64,000 bases of DNA from Mesorhizobium sp. (GCA_004017275.1 SAKE01000016.1:1-64000), one strand, 5' to 3'; counted from the stretch's first letter, positions 34,402 through 43,630 are shown. Notes: generated from the letters alone by a model not told the origin. Made by a program: numbers and translations.

Positions 34402-35661
34402 TTACTTCGCCGGCTTGTACCAGCTGTCGAGGCCGGTCTGCAGTTTCTTGGCCGCAGCTTCCGGGGTGTCGGTGCCGTTGATGACGTTGGCCGATTCAAC
34501 CCACGTCTCGTTTTCGAGGTTCGGCGTGCCGCGCGACAGGATCTGGTAGGTCGAGCGGATCGTCGACTTGCACTTGCCACGCCAGGAGACGAATTCCTGC
34601 GCCAGCGGGTCTTCCATCTTCACCGGCGCGGAATTCAGGCTGAAGAAGCCCGGCAGCGCGTTGGCGTAGATGGTGGCGAAGTCCGGCGAGGCGACCCAGG
34701 ACAGGAAGGTCTTGGCCGCATCGGCGTTCTTCGAAGCCGCATTCAGGCCCATGCCGATATCGGTATGGTCGGAGATGTAGCAGGTGTCGCCGGCCTTCTC
34801 GACCGGCGGCGGGAAGGCGCCCATCTTGAACTGGGCCTGGGTGTTGAACAGGCCGATTTCCCACGAGCCGGCCGGGTAGATGGCGGCGCGGCCAAGCGTG
34901 AACAGGTTCTGGCTGTCCGGATAGGTCTGCGCCTCGAAGCCGTCGCCGAGATACGGCTTCCACTTGGCCAGTTCCTCATACGGCGCGACCCAGTCCTTAT
35001 CGGTCAGCTTCTGATCGCCCTTGATCAGCGCCGCGCGGCCGTCCTCGCCCTTCCAGTAGTTCGGGCCGATGTTCTGGTAGCCCATGGTCGCGGCTTCCCA
35101 GAGATCCTTGGTGCCCATCGCCATCGGGATGTAGGTGCCGTCGGCCTTGATCTTGTCCAGCGCGGCGAAGAACTCGTCGCGGGTCTCCGGCACCTTGATG
35201 CCGAGCTTGTCGAAGGCGTCCTTGTTGTAGATGAAGCCGTGGATGACCGAGGCCATCGGCACGCAGAAGCTCGCCTTGCCGTCGTCGGTCTGCCAGGCGG
35301 ACTTGGCCACGGGCGAGAAGTTCTCCATGCCGGGCAGCGCCGACAGGTCGGCGAGGTTGCCCTTCTTGAACAGCTCAAGCGACTTGTCGAACGGGCGGCA
35401 GGTGATCAGATCGCCCGCCGAGCCGGCGGCGAGCTTGGCGCCGAGTGCGGCGTCATACTCGGTCGGCGCCGATGGGGCGAACACCACCTTGATGCCCGGG
35501 TTCTTGGCTTCGAAAGCCGGGATCAGCTTGTCCTTCCAGATGGCAAGGTCGTCACCGCGCCAGCTTTCGATGTTAAGCGTTACGTCGTCGGCATAGGCAA
35601 CCCCGGCCGAGCCGAGAATGCTGGTGCCCAGAAGCAGTGCCGTCAGTAGTTTCGTTGTCAT
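34402..35661 (-). CDS. Sugar ABC transporter substrate-binding protein
   Basis: A 419-residue periplasmic binding protein of solute-binding family 1. A Sec signal peptide covers the first 24 or so residues (cleavage near VAYA-DD). Family features include PAFEAKNPGIKVVFAPS near 48 and PAGSWEIGLF near 260. It begins two bases after the murQ stop, so uptake and the first breakdown step are co-transcribed. The ligand is probably an amino sugar or a muropeptide-derived sugar. Confidence 0.85.
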   Translation of the reverse strand: MTTKLLTALLLGTSILGSAGVAYADDVTLNIESWRGDDLAIWKDKLIPAFEAKNPGIKVVFAPSAPTEYDAALGAKLAAGSAGDLITCRPFDKSLELFKKGNLADLSALPGMENFSPVAKSAWQTDDGKASFCVPMASVIHGFIYNKDAFDKLGIKVPETRDEFFAALDKIKADGTYIPMAMGTKDLWEAATMGYQNIGPNYWKGEDGRAALIKGDQKLTDKDWVAPYEELAKWKPYLGDGFEAQTYPDSQNLFTLGRAAIYPAGSWEIGLFNTQAQFKMGAFPPPVEKAGDTCYISDHTDIGMGLNAASKNADAAKTFLSWVASPDFATIYANALPGFFSLNSAPVKMEDPLAQEFVSWRGKCKSTIRSTYQILSRGTPNLENETWVESANVINGTDTPEAAAKKLQTGLDSWYKPAK

Positions 35662-35663
35662 GC

Positions 35664-36623
35664 TCAGTCTCCCTGTTGACCTTTTTCAGGTTCGGTTTTG
35701 ATGAGAACAGAGGCCTTTGAGCCCTTGCTCCCCTCTATAGCGGAAAGGGCCGGCCGCAGTTTCTGGCCGGCCTCTTCCAGTATCTTCTGCGCCGCGTCAG
35801 TGCTGTCGGCCCCGGCTGCGAGCAGAATGGCGGTCTTGACCGCGCCGCCGCTCTTCTCCAGCAGGCGGGCCGCTTCGTCCGTACCGCGCCCGCTGACGGC
35901 GGCGACGATGCGCGCCGCGCGGTCGCGCAGCTTGATGTTGTCGGCCATCAAATTGACCATGTAACCATCATGCACATGGCCGAGATGGATCGCGGTCAGC
36001 GTCGACAGCATATTGAGCGCGATCTTCTGGGCCGTGCCGGCGCCCATGCGCGTCGAACCGGCGATCAGTTCCGGCGGCGTTTCGAGCAGGATGGCAGTTT
36101 CGGCCAGACGCAACAGCGGCGAGTTGCCGTTGTTGGCAATAGCGATTGTGGCGGCGCCCCGAAGCCGGGCGTCCTCGATGGCCCGCACCGCATAGGGCGT
36201 CGTGCCGCTGGCGGAAATGGCGATCAGGCAGTCGCCCTTGCCGAGGCCGGCATTGGCGACTGCTGCCGCCGCCTCCTCGGTATCGTCTTCCGGCCCGCCG
36301 GCCAGTGTGCGGAAGGCGTCGTCGCCGCCGGCGATCAGGATGGCGATGCGGTCGCGATGAATGCCGAAGGTACCAGGCAGTTCCAGCGCGTCGGCCAGCG
36401 CCATCAGGCCGGAGCTGCCGGCCGCGGCGTAAGCAAGCTTGCCGCCGCTGTTCAGCTTGGCCGAAATGATTTCTGCGGCCCTGGCGATGGACGGAATGGC
36501 ATGGCGCACCACTTTCGCGGCTTCGATCTGCGCATCGGCCAAATAAGAAAGGATGGCGTCCGGGGCCTGGATATCCAGCCCCTCGGCATTTTGGTGAAGC
36601 GCTTCGGTGCGCGTTTCGGCCAT
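35664..36623 (-). CDS. murQ: N-acetylmuramic acid 6-phosphate etherase
   Basis: A 319-residue SIS-domain etherase that removes D-lactate from MurNAc-6-phosphate to give GlcNAc-6-phosphate. It starts MAETRTEALHQNAEGLD. SIS motifs include AAAGSSGLMALADA near 69 and ISASGTTPYAVRA near 139; GSTRMGAGTAQKI near 187 is a MurQ hallmark. GGAGG precedes the ATG at 36623. It is the first gene of the ABC operon and divergent from the kinase/nagR operon. Confidence 0.9.
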   Translation of the reverse strand: MAETRTEALHQNAEGLDIQAPDAILSYLADAQIEAAKVVRHAIPSIARAAEIISAKLNSGGKLAYAAAGSSGLMALADALELPGTFGIHRDRIAILIAGGDDAFRTLAGGPEDDTEEAAAAVANAGLGKGDCLIAISASGTTPYAVRAIEDARLRGAATIAIANNGNSPLLRLAETAILLETPPELIAGSTRMGAGTAQKIALNMLSTLTAIHLGHVHDGYMVNLMADNIKLRDRAARIVAAVSGRGTDEAARLLEKSGGAVKTAILLAAGADSTDAAQKILEEAGQKLRPALSAIEGSKGSKASVLIKTEPEKGQQGD

Positions 36624-36635
36624 CCCGGTTCCTCC

Positions 36636-36664
36636 AATACCAGAACAATACCAAAAAAATACCA
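36636..36664. promoter_or_regulatory. Triple NagR-type box array (murQ side)
   Basis: AATACCA (TGGTATT on the other strand) occurs at 36636-36642, 36647-36653 and 36658-36664, an exact 11-bp period, one helical turn. GntR/HutC-family regulators of amino-sugar genes bind TGGT/ACCA half-sites, and such a regulator is encoded at 37700. Confidence 0.7.
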
Positions 36665-36672
36665 CTTGTCCA
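36645..36672 (-). promoter_or_regulatory. Candidate murQ promoter
   Basis: On the minus strand, TGGACA (36672-36667) and TATTGT (36650-36645) are 16 bases apart. Two of the three TGGTATT boxes lie within it, so repressor binding would block RNA polymerase. The predicted leader is very short. Confidence 0.45.
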
Positions 36673-36773
36673 CACGCATTAACGAATTGGCTGGCAGGAA
36701 ATCGTTGAGCCGACGAAATGCGCAGTTTTTTCAATAAAATACGGCTTAATCTTTTTGAAACGGAAATTAACCC

Positions 36774-36801
36774 TTGGCTATTGGTATTTTATTGGTATTA
36801 T
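36774..36801 (+). promoter_or_regulatory. Candidate nagK-nagR-nagB-nagA promoter
   Basis: TTGGCT at 36774-36779 and TATTAT at 36796-36801 are 16 bases apart. Both right-hand TGGTATT boxes overlap it. The leader to the GTG start would be only about 14 bases, which lowers confidence. Confidence 0.42.
36782..36799. promoter_or_regulatory. Double NagR-type box array (nagK side)
   Basis: TGGTATT occurs at 36782-36788 and 36793-36799, again with an 11-bp period and inverted relative to the triple array on the murQ side. Confidence 0.68.
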
Positions 36802-36821
36802 TCGCCCGGAGGAGAAATCAC

Positions 36822-37703
36822 GTGAATTTCGTGCTCGGAATCGATGGCGGCGGCACCAGCTGCAGAGCGGCGCTGGCAACAGCGGACGGCACGGTCATCG
36901 GCCGCGCCAAGAGCGGCGCCGCCAACATCCGCACCGACCTGACCGGCGCCCGATCGAACATCGTGGAAGCGGCGCGGCAGGCGTTCATCGCCGCCGGGCA
37001 GGATCCGGAGCTGATCCCGCAAACACCCGCAATTCTCGGCCTTGCCGGCGCCAATGTCGGCACCTACCGGCAGCAGCTTGAGGCGATCCTGCCGTTCAGC
37101 ATCAGCCGCGTCGAGACCGATGCCGAAATCGCGCTGGAAGGGGCTGTCGGCTCCGGCGATGGCGCCATGGCAATCCTCGGCACCGGCACCGCCTACATGG
37201 CGCGCAAGAACGGCAAGTCGCGCGCCATCGGCGGCTGGGGTTTCCAGGTCGGCGACCAGGGCAGCGGCGCCCGCATCGGCCGCGACCTGCTCGAACAGAC
37301 ACTGCTTGCCTATGACGGCGTTCGCGAAACTTCGCCGCTGACACAAAGCATGCTGGCCGTTTTCCGCAACAATCCGGAGGACGTGGTCGAATTCACCACC
37401 AATGCCAAGCCCGGCGATTTCGGCGGCTTCGCGCCCAAGGTGTTCGAGCACGCCGAGAAGGGCGACAGCGTCGCCAACTGGATCCTCGACAGGGTGGTCG
37501 CCGATGTCGAAGCCTCGCTCGGCGCGCTCTACCTTGCGGACGATGCACCGCTCTGCCTGCTTGGCGGGCTGGCGCCGCTTTACGCGCCGCGCCTCTCGGC
37601 GCGCTACCGGGCGCTGCTGAAGCCGCCGCTCGACGATGCGTTGGGTGGCGCCGTGCAAATGGCGGTTCGTGTGTTCGCCAAGCCGGCGGAGGCGGCGCGA
37701 TGA
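36822..37703 (+). CDS. BadF/BcrA-type amino-sugar kinase (GlcNAc/MurNAc kinase-like)
   Basis: A 293-residue ASKHA kinase with phosphate-1 motif LGIDGGGTSCRAAL at the N-terminus, AILGTGTAYM near 118 and GGWGFQVGDQGSGARIG near 133-149. It would phosphorylate imported GlcNAc and perhaps MurNAc to the 6-phosphate used by NagA and MurQ. The start is GTG at 36822 with GGAGG nine bases upstream. It overlaps the regulator gene by ATGA. Glucosamine kinase is an alternative. Confidence 0.78.
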   Translation: MNFVLGIDGGGTSCRAALATADGTVIGRAKSGAANIRTDLTGARSNIVEAARQAFIAAGQDPELIPQTPAILGLAGANVGTYRQQLEAILPFSISRVETDAEIALEGAVGSGDGAMAILGTGTAYMARKNGKSRAIGGWGFQVGDQGSGARIGRDLLEQTLLAYDGVRETSPLTQSMLAVFRNNPEDVVEFTTNAKPGDFGGFAPKVFEHAEKGDSVANWILDRVVADVEASLGALYLADDAPLCLLGGLAPLYAPRLSARYRALLKPPLDDALGGAVQMAVRVFAKPAEAAR

Positions 37704-38482
37704 GCGAGGCCGCCGACCAGATCTTCGCCACGCTGAGACATCAGGCGCAAAGCGGCGCGCCACTTTATCTGCAGCTGCGCAAGAGCATCGAGGACGCGGT
37801 CAATCGCGGCCTGATCGGGCCGGGCGACGCGCTGCCTTCGGAGCGCGACATTGCCACCAAGGCCGATATTTCACGCGTCACCGTGCGCAAGGCGGTGCAG
37901 GACCTTGTCAAGGGCGGCATCCTTGTCCAGCGCCACGGCTCCGGCACGTTCGTGGCACCGCGCATGGAACGCGTCGAGCAATCGCTGTCGCGGCTGACCT
38001 CGTTTACCGAGGACATGGCGCGGCGCGGCATGGTGGTGCGTTCGGCCTGGCTCGACCGCGGGCTTTACGCGCCCTCGCCCGACGAAATGATGGTGCTCGG
38101 CCTGTCGTCGAGCGAACTGGTGGCGCGCGTGGCGCGCCTGCGCATTGCCAACGACACGCCGCTGGCGATCGAGCGCGCCTCGCTGTCGGCGAGCGTGTTG
38201 CCCGACCCGGCCGACATAGGCTCCTCGCTCTATGCGGCGCTGGAACTGACCGGCAACCGGCCGGTGCGGGCGGTGCAGCGCATCTCCGCCGCCAATCTCG
38301 GCGACAGCGACGCACGCCTGCTGGAAGTGCCGCCAGGCATTGCCGGCCTGCACATTGAACGCATCTCCTATCTGGCGAGCGGCAAGGTGATCGAATTCAC
38401 CCGTTCTATCTACCGGGGCGATGCCTATGATTTCGTCGCCGAACTGCGGCTGACAGGGCCGAGCGAGGAGGGCCGACCATGA
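37700..38482 (+). CDS. GntR/HutC-family regulator, NagR-like
   Basis: A 260-residue regulator. The GntR winged helix-turn-helix (LPSERDIATKADISRVTVRKAV, about 35-56) is followed by a UTRA effector domain (about 95-250; FTRSIYRGDAYDF at the end). It is encoded inside the operon it probably controls, with ATGA overlaps on both sides. The TGGTATT arrays at 36636-36799 are its likely sites, with an amino-sugar phosphate as expected inducer. Confidence 0.83.
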   Translation: MSEAADQIFATLRHQAQSGAPLYLQLRKSIEDAVNRGLIGPGDALPSERDIATKADISRVTVRKAVQDLVKGGILVQRHGSGTFVAPRMERVEQSLSRLTSFTEDMARRGMVVRSAWLDRGLYAPSPDEMMVLGLSSSELVARVARLRIANDTPLAIERASLSASVLPDPADIGSSLYAALELTGNRPVRAVQRISAANLGDSDARLLEVPPGIAGLHIERISYLASGKVIEFTRSIYRGDAYDFVAELRLTGPSEEGRP

Positions 38483-39531
38483 GTACAGAGCCAACCACGT
38501 CGACAGGGCCGACCCATATGCGGCGCGAGATCGAGGAGATCCCGCAAGCCGTCGCCCGCCTGCTCGATGGTTCCGGCGTAGTGCTGACCGAGGCCGGGCG
38601 CGGCATCCGCGAGCGCGACCCACAGTTCGTCGTCACCGTGGCGCGCGGCTCGTCGGACCACGCCGCCACCTTCATGAAATATGCCGTCGAGCTGACCGCG
38701 GGCCTGGCCGTGGCATCGGTCGGGCCATCGATCGCCTCGATCTATGGCCGCAAGCTCAGGCTCGCCGGCTCGGCCTGCCTGGCGATCTCGCAGTCGGGCA
38801 AGAGCCCCGACATCGTCGCCATGGCTGAAACCGCGCGGGCCGGCGGCGCGCTGACCATCGCCATCACCAACACCGCCGATTCGCCGCTGGCACGCGCCTC
38901 GGACTATGCCATCGACATCCTGGCCGGCCCCGAGCGCAGCGTGGCGGCCACCAAGACCTTCATCAATTCGGCTGTGGCCGGTCTAGCTTTGATGGCGCAT
39001 GCCACCGGCGACGATGCGCTGCTTAAGGCACTCGCCGGCTTGCCGGAGCATTTCCGCAAGGCGATCGACTGCGACTGGATGGGCGTGCTGGCCGAAACGA
39101 TCGAGAAGCAGAAGTCGCTGTTCATCCTCGGCCGCGGACCGTCGGCGGCGATGGCCAATGAGGCGGCGCTGAAATTCAAGGAAACCTGCGGCATGCATGC
39201 CGAGGCCTATAGTGCGGCCGAAGTCATGCACGGCCCGCTGGCGCTGATCGGCCCCGATTTTCCGGTGCTGGCGCTGGCCGCGCGCGATGCATCCGAACCG
39301 TCCATCGCTGAGGCCGCCGACAGCCTGGCGACCAAGGGCGCGCCGGTGTTCGTCACCTCCGCACTAGCCCAGCGCGCCGTACGCCTGCCGCATGTCGCCA
39401 CCGGCCATCCGCTGACCGACCCGCTGACGCTGATCGTTTCCTTCTACATGTTCGTCGAGGCCTTTGCCCGCCATCGCGGCCTCGATCCGGACGCGCCGCG
39501 CAATCTTCGCAAGGTGACGGAGACAGTATGA
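38479..39531 (+). CDS. SIS-domain glucosamine-6-phosphate deaminase (NagB-II type)
   Basis: A 350-residue protein with two sugar-isomerase (SIS) domains, the first with VARGSSDHAATF near 54 and SQSGKSPDIV near 102, the second with LGRGPSAAMANEAALKFKE near 215. It lacks a glutaminase domain. Such proteins next to nagA replace NagB, converting glucosamine-6-phosphate to fructose-6-phosphate plus ammonia. It overlaps both neighbours by ATGA. Confidence 0.82.
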   Translation: MSTEPTTSTGPTHMRREIEEIPQAVARLLDGSGVVLTEAGRGIRERDPQFVVTVARGSSDHAATFMKYAVELTAGLAVASVGPSIASIYGRKLRLAGSACLAISQSGKSPDIVAMAETARAGGALTIAITNTADSPLARASDYAIDILAGPERSVAATKTFINSAVAGLALMAHATGDDALLKALAGLPEHFRKAIDCDWMGVLAETIEKQKSLFILGRGPSAAMANEAALKFKETCGMHAEAYSAAEVMHGPLALIGPDFPVLALAARDASEPSIAEAADSLATKGAPVFVTSALAQRAVRLPHVATGHPLTDPLTLIVSFYMFVEAFARHRGLDPDAPRNLRKVTETV

Positions 39532-40706
39532 GCGACCGCTTTGCCCTGACTGGCGCCCGGATTTTCGACGGCGACGACTGGCATGAAGGCCACACCCTTG
39601 TCGTGCGCGACGGTCTTGTCGAGGCTATTTTGCCCACGAGCGCCACCCCCTCGGATACCCGCGTCGTCGACACCGGCGGCGGCGTGCTGGCGCCGGGCTT
39701 CGTCGACCTGCAGGTCAATGGCGGCGGCGGCGTCATGCTCAACGACCACCCCGATGTCGCCTCTATCGAAACCATCTGCAAGGCGCATGCGCCGTTCGGC
39801 ACGACGGCTCTGCTTGCTACGCTGATCACCGACACATCAGACATCACCGCCGCCGCGATCGCCGCCGGCGAAGCGGCAGCGCGCCAGAAGATGCCTGGGT
39901 TTCTCGGCCTGCATCTCGAAGGCCCGCATCTGTCGGTCGCCCGTAAGGGCGCGCATGATCCGGCGCTGATCCGCCCGATGACGGATGCCGACCAGGCAAT
40001 ACTGATCGCGGCGCGGCAGAAACTGCCGGTGCTGCTCACCACCATCGCACCGGAATCCGTCGAGCCGGCGCGTGTCTCGGCACTCGCCAGGGCCGGCGTC
40101 ATCGTCAGTCTCGGCCATTCCGACACCGGCTACGCCACCGCCAGCACCTTCGCCAAAGCCGGCGCGAGCGTGGTCACCCATCTGTTCAATGCAATGAGCC
40201 AGATGGGCAATCGCGAGCCTGGTCTGGCGGGCGCGGCCATCGACATCGGCACCTTGTCTGCCGGTCTCATCGCCGACGGCATTCATGTCGATCCCACCAC
40301 CATCAAGATCGCGCTGCGCGCCAAGCAAGGTCCCGGCAAGATCGTGCTGGTCAGCGACGCCATGGCGACGATCGGCACCGACATGAGCTCGTTCACGCTC
40401 AACGGCCGCATCATCTATCGCAGGGATGGCAGCCTTCGGCTCGCCGACGGAACGCTGGCGGGCGCCGATCTCGACATGATCTCGGCGGTTCGATACGTCC
40501 ACCGGGTTGTCGGGCTGGACTTGTCGGAGGCGCTGCGCATGGCCTCGCTCTATCCTGCGCAGGCCATCGGCCAGTCACATCGGCTCGGCCGCTTCGCCAA
40601 CGGCACGGCGGCCGATATTGTCGCGCTGTCGGATAATCTCGACATGAAGGGGGTCTGGATCGGCGGCGAAAGGGTTTTTGCAACCGCTGCCGGCACTTTA
40701 CTCTAG
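39528..40706 (+). CDS. nagA: N-acetylglucosamine-6-phosphate deacetylase
   Basis: A 392-residue amidohydrolase that deacetylates GlcNAc-6-phosphate. Likely metal and catalytic residues are Glu131 (HLEGPHLS), His197 (SLGHSDTGY), His218 (THLFNAMS) and Asp277 (LVSDAM). It is the last gene of the kinase-nagR-nagB-nagA operon and starts in an ATGA overlap. Its product feeds the NagB-II type deaminase. Confidence 0.9.
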   Translation: MSDRFALTGARIFDGDDWHEGHTLVVRDGLVEAILPTSATPSDTRVVDTGGGVLAPGFVDLQVNGGGGVMLNDHPDVASIETICKAHAPFGTTALLATLITDTSDITAAAIAAGEAAARQKMPGFLGLHLEGPHLSVARKGAHDPALIRPMTDADQAILIAARQKLPVLLTTIAPESVEPARVSALARAGVIVSLGHSDTGYATASTFAKAGASVVTHLFNAMSQMGNREPGLAGAAIDIGTLSAGLIADGIHVDPTTIKIALRAKQGPGKIVLVSDAMATIGTDMSSFTLNGRIIYRRDGSLRLADGTLAGADLDMISAVRYVHRVVGLDLSEALRMASLYPAQAIGQSHRLGRFANGTAADIVALSDNLDMKGVWIGGERVFATAAGTLL

Positions 40707-40860
40707 GATCAAAACTCAATCAGCTGGCTGCCGGCAATGGGCGGGATGCTGCCATCCATCTCGTCGATCGGGAAGGCGAAAGTAGCGCCAGGTCGAGACA
40801 CTGGCACTGGACGTGGCGAACGTCACGATCCGTGCTAGAATCGACCCCTAGGAGGGTTCG

Positions 40861-41679
40861 ATGAACGACGCCGACTACGTGCTGGGGCATGCCGAGGCGG
40901 AATTGCGCCGCCTCAGTACCCAGGCACGGTTGATCGATCCGATCACGCGTCGCTTTCTGGAAGCTGCCGGGATCGCGAAAGGTATGCGCATCCTCGATAT
41001 CGGCAGCGGGGCCGGCGATGTCGCGTTTCTCTGCGGCGAACTCGTTGGGCCGACTGGAGAGGTTGTGGGTACTGACCTTGCCCTTGCAGCTGTCGAACGG
41101 GCAGAACTACGCGCCAAGAATGCCCAGTCCGGCAGAATCTCCTTCAGACACGGCGATCCGGCTGAACTGAATTTTGACGAACCATTCGATGCGATAGTTG
41201 GTCGTTACGTTCTTCAATTCATACCCGATCCAGCACAGTCGCTCCGACAGATCGTCCGTCATTTGCGGCCTGGTGGAATCGTCGTATTTCACGAACTTGA
41301 TTGGGATGGCGCTCGTTCGTCGCCCCCGTCGTCAACGTACAATCAGGTATGCGGGTGGCTTAGCCGGACAATCGAAGGGGCGGGAGCGCAGGTGCGCCTT
41401 GGTGCGCGACTTGCCTCTTTGTTCGAAGAGGCTGGTTTACCCTCGCCGATCCTGAGGTTGGAGGCGGTCATCTCGTCAGGACCACGGGCAGTCGACGTTG
41501 TGCACCTGGTAACCGATCTCGTGGAGACACAACTGCCGACCATGGAGAGGCTAGGGATAGTGGCAGCTTCGCAGGTCGAGGCGCTTACACTCGCTGACCG
41601 TATCCTTTCAGAGATCGGTGCCGGCGGCACGTTGATGGGGAGATCGGAGATAGGCGCTTGGACCACCAAGCCGGAGTGA
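40861..41679 (+). CDS. Class I SAM-dependent methyltransferase
   Basis: A 272-residue methyltransferase with motif I LDIGSGAGDVAFL near 45-57, VVGTDLALAAVERA near 68 and RHLRPGGIVVFHE near 133. AGGAGGG precedes the ATG. Its codon use looks more AT-rich than the neighbours (many T- or A-ending codons), and it stands alone between the nag operon and matB, which hints at acquisition. The substrate is unknown; small-molecule methyltransferases of this type are very diverse. Confidence 0.75.
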   Translation: MNDADYVLGHAEAELRRLSTQARLIDPITRRFLEAAGIAKGMRILDIGSGAGDVAFLCGELVGPTGEVVGTDLALAAVERAELRAKNAQSGRISFRHGDPAELNFDEPFDAIVGRYVLQFIPDPAQSLRQIVRHLRPGGIVVFHELDWDGARSSPPSSTYNQVCGWLSRTIEGAGAQVRLGARLASLFEEAGLPSPILRLEAVISSGPRAVDVVHLVTDLVETQLPTMERLGIVAASQVEALTLADRILSEIGAGGTLMGRSEIGAWTTKPE

Positions 41680-41744
41680 ACGCACGCCCACGATGTTAAC
41701 CCTGGAGAAGTCCACGCGTGACGTCGATTGCGTTATTGCGTTAT

Positions 41745-41928
41745 CGTCGGGCTCGCCATCGCCAGGGCGCTCGCTCTGTCCGGCCGACCATTGCACCGAC
41801 CGGATCGTCAATCTGTTCGGCATCGAGGATGCCGGGCCTGACGGCGAGCCTGGCGATCGCCGATCATGTTTGCGAGCTTTTGTCCCTGGGCTGAATTGGT
41901 GTCTTGTCCTGTCGGGACGAACTTGCTT
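41745..41928 (+). pseudogene. Possible remnant of an ABC transporter ATPase (LivF-like)
   Basis: One frame reads LTASLAIADHVCELLSLG then stop, then IGVLSCRDELAY then stop. This resembles the C-terminal end of branched-chain amino acid ATPases (IADRxYVLExG..VLSG). A second frame upstream has VGLAIARALALS. Stops break every frame. This is a weak similarity judged by eye. Confidence 0.28.
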
Positions 41929-41929
41929 A

Positions 41930-43447
41930 TTAGCTGGCCTCATAGAGCCCCTTGTAGGTGTCGCGCAAAAGGTTCTTCTGCACCTTACCCATGGTGTTGC
42001 GCGGCAGTTCGTCGACGAAGATCACCCGTTTCGGGTGTTTATATTTCGCTATGCGTTCGGCGATGGCACCGAGAATCTCGGCCGCGGTGATCTGCGACGC
42101 CGGCGCCCGTACGACGACAGCGGTGACGCCTTCGCCAAAATCCGGATGGGCAACGCCGATGACGGCGCTTTCGCTAACCCCGTCAAGCGCGTCGATCTCG
42201 CTTTCGAGTTCCTTCGGATAGATGTTGTAGCCGCCGGAAATGATCAGGTCCTTGCCGCGGCCGACGATGTGTACATAGCCGTCGGCGTCGATGATACCGA
42301 GATCGCCGGTGATGAAGAAGCCGTCGGCGCGGAATTCCGCTTTGGTCTTCTCCGGCATGCGCCAATAGCCGCCGAAGACGTTCGGACCTTTGACCTCGAT
42401 CATGCCGACCTCGCCCTGGGCAAGCGGCCTGCCATTGTCGGGATCGGCGATGCGAAGTGTTACACCTGGCAAAGGAAAGCCGACCGTACCGGCGCGCCGC
42501 TCGCCCTCATAAGGGTTCGAGGTGTTCATGTTGGTCTCGGTCATGCCGTAGCGTTCGAGGATCGCGTGGCCGGTGCGCTCGCGCCAGTCCTTGTGCGTCT
42601 CGGCCAGAAGCGGCGCCGAACCTGAAATGAACACGCGGATGTTTTTCGCCGCCTCACGGTCCAGCCCATCCTGCTGCAGCAGACGCACATAGAAGGTCGG
42701 CACGCCCATCAGGGCGGTGGCGCGCGGCAGCAGCGAGACGATGCGGGCGGGATCGAACTTCTGCTCGAACAGCATCGTGGCGCCGGCCATCAGGATGACG
42801 TTGGTGGCGACGAACAGGCCGTGCGTGTGGAAAATCGGCAGCGCGTGGATCAGCACGTCGTCTCCGGTGAAGCGCCAGTGGTCGACCAGCACCCGCGCGT
42901 TGGAGGCGAGGTTTTCATGGCTGAGCATGGCGCCTTTGGAGCGCCCGGTGGTTCCCGATGTGTAGAGGATCGCCGCGAGGTCATCCCGCTCGCGCGCCAC
43001 GTCATGGAAGTCGGACGGCAAGCGCGAGGCCTGATCGGTCAGCGATCCCTGGCCATCGCTGCCGAGCGTGACGGTGGTGGCGCCTGATCTTTGCGCCAGC
43101 GCTTCGATGTCGGCCGCCCTGGCCGGATCGCAGACGACCAGGCGTGGCTCGGCATCGCCGAAGAAATACTCCAGCTCAGTCAGTGTGTAGGCGGTGTTGA
43201 GCGGCAGGAAGACGGCGCCGGTGCGCAGGCAGGCGAGATAGAGCAGCACCGCTTCCGGGCTCTTTTCGACCTGCACGGCAACACGGTCACCCGGTTCGAC
43301 ACCCAGTTGCAGGAGGGCATGCGACAGTTGCGCCGAGCGGGCCAGCATGTCGCCATAGGTGAGCGAACGGCCGTCATCGGTTTCCATCAGCAGGTGCCCT
43401 GGCGCCGGCATCCGGGACCGGAACGCATCGAACAGATGATTGCTCAT
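41930..43447 (-). CDS. matB: Malonyl-CoA synthetase
   Basis: A 505-residue ANL-superfamily ligase that makes malonyl-CoA from malonate, CoA and ATP. The P-loop-like YTSGTTGRSKG is at 162-172, YGMTETNMN near 313 is typical of MatB, and PRNTMGKVQKNLLR near 481 carries the catalytic lysine. It starts at the ATG at 43447, with GGGAAG upstream. A GntR regulator lies upstream on the same strand. The usual partners matA and matC are not present here. Confidence 0.87.
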   Translation of the reverse strand: MSNHLFDAFRSRMPAPGHLLMETDDGRSLTYGDMLARSAQLSHALLQLGVEPGDRVAVQVEKSPEAVLLYLACLRTGAVFLPLNTAYTLTELEYFFGDAEPRLVVCDPARAADIEALAQRSGATTVTLGSDGQGSLTDQASRLPSDFHDVARERDDLAAILYTSGTTGRSKGAMLSHENLASNARVLVDHWRFTGDDVLIHALPIFHTHGLFVATNVILMAGATMLFEQKFDPARIVSLLPRATALMGVPTFYVRLLQQDGLDREAAKNIRVFISGSAPLLAETHKDWRERTGHAILERYGMTETNMNTSNPYEGERRAGTVGFPLPGVTLRIADPDNGRPLAQGEVGMIEVKGPNVFGGYWRMPEKTKAEFRADGFFITGDLGIIDADGYVHIVGRGKDLIISGGYNIYPKELESEIDALDGVSESAVIGVAHPDFGEGVTAVVVRAPASQITAAEILGAIAERIAKYKHPKRVIFVDELPRNTMGKVQKNLLRDTYKGLYEAS

Positions 43448-43630
43448 GAGGACTTCCCTGGGATGGCGGAACGGCGGGCCTGCGGATGCGCCTGAAGCGG
43501 CATGCATCGGCGGCGAAGAGTTCGCGGTTCCTGGCCGCGCCGTCAAGACCGCGGACAGCGTTTTACGCCCGTCGTGGCAACGCCAAAGGTTGCGAGCAAT
43601 GGGCGGCAAGAGGCCCGCCGGAGAACCCCG

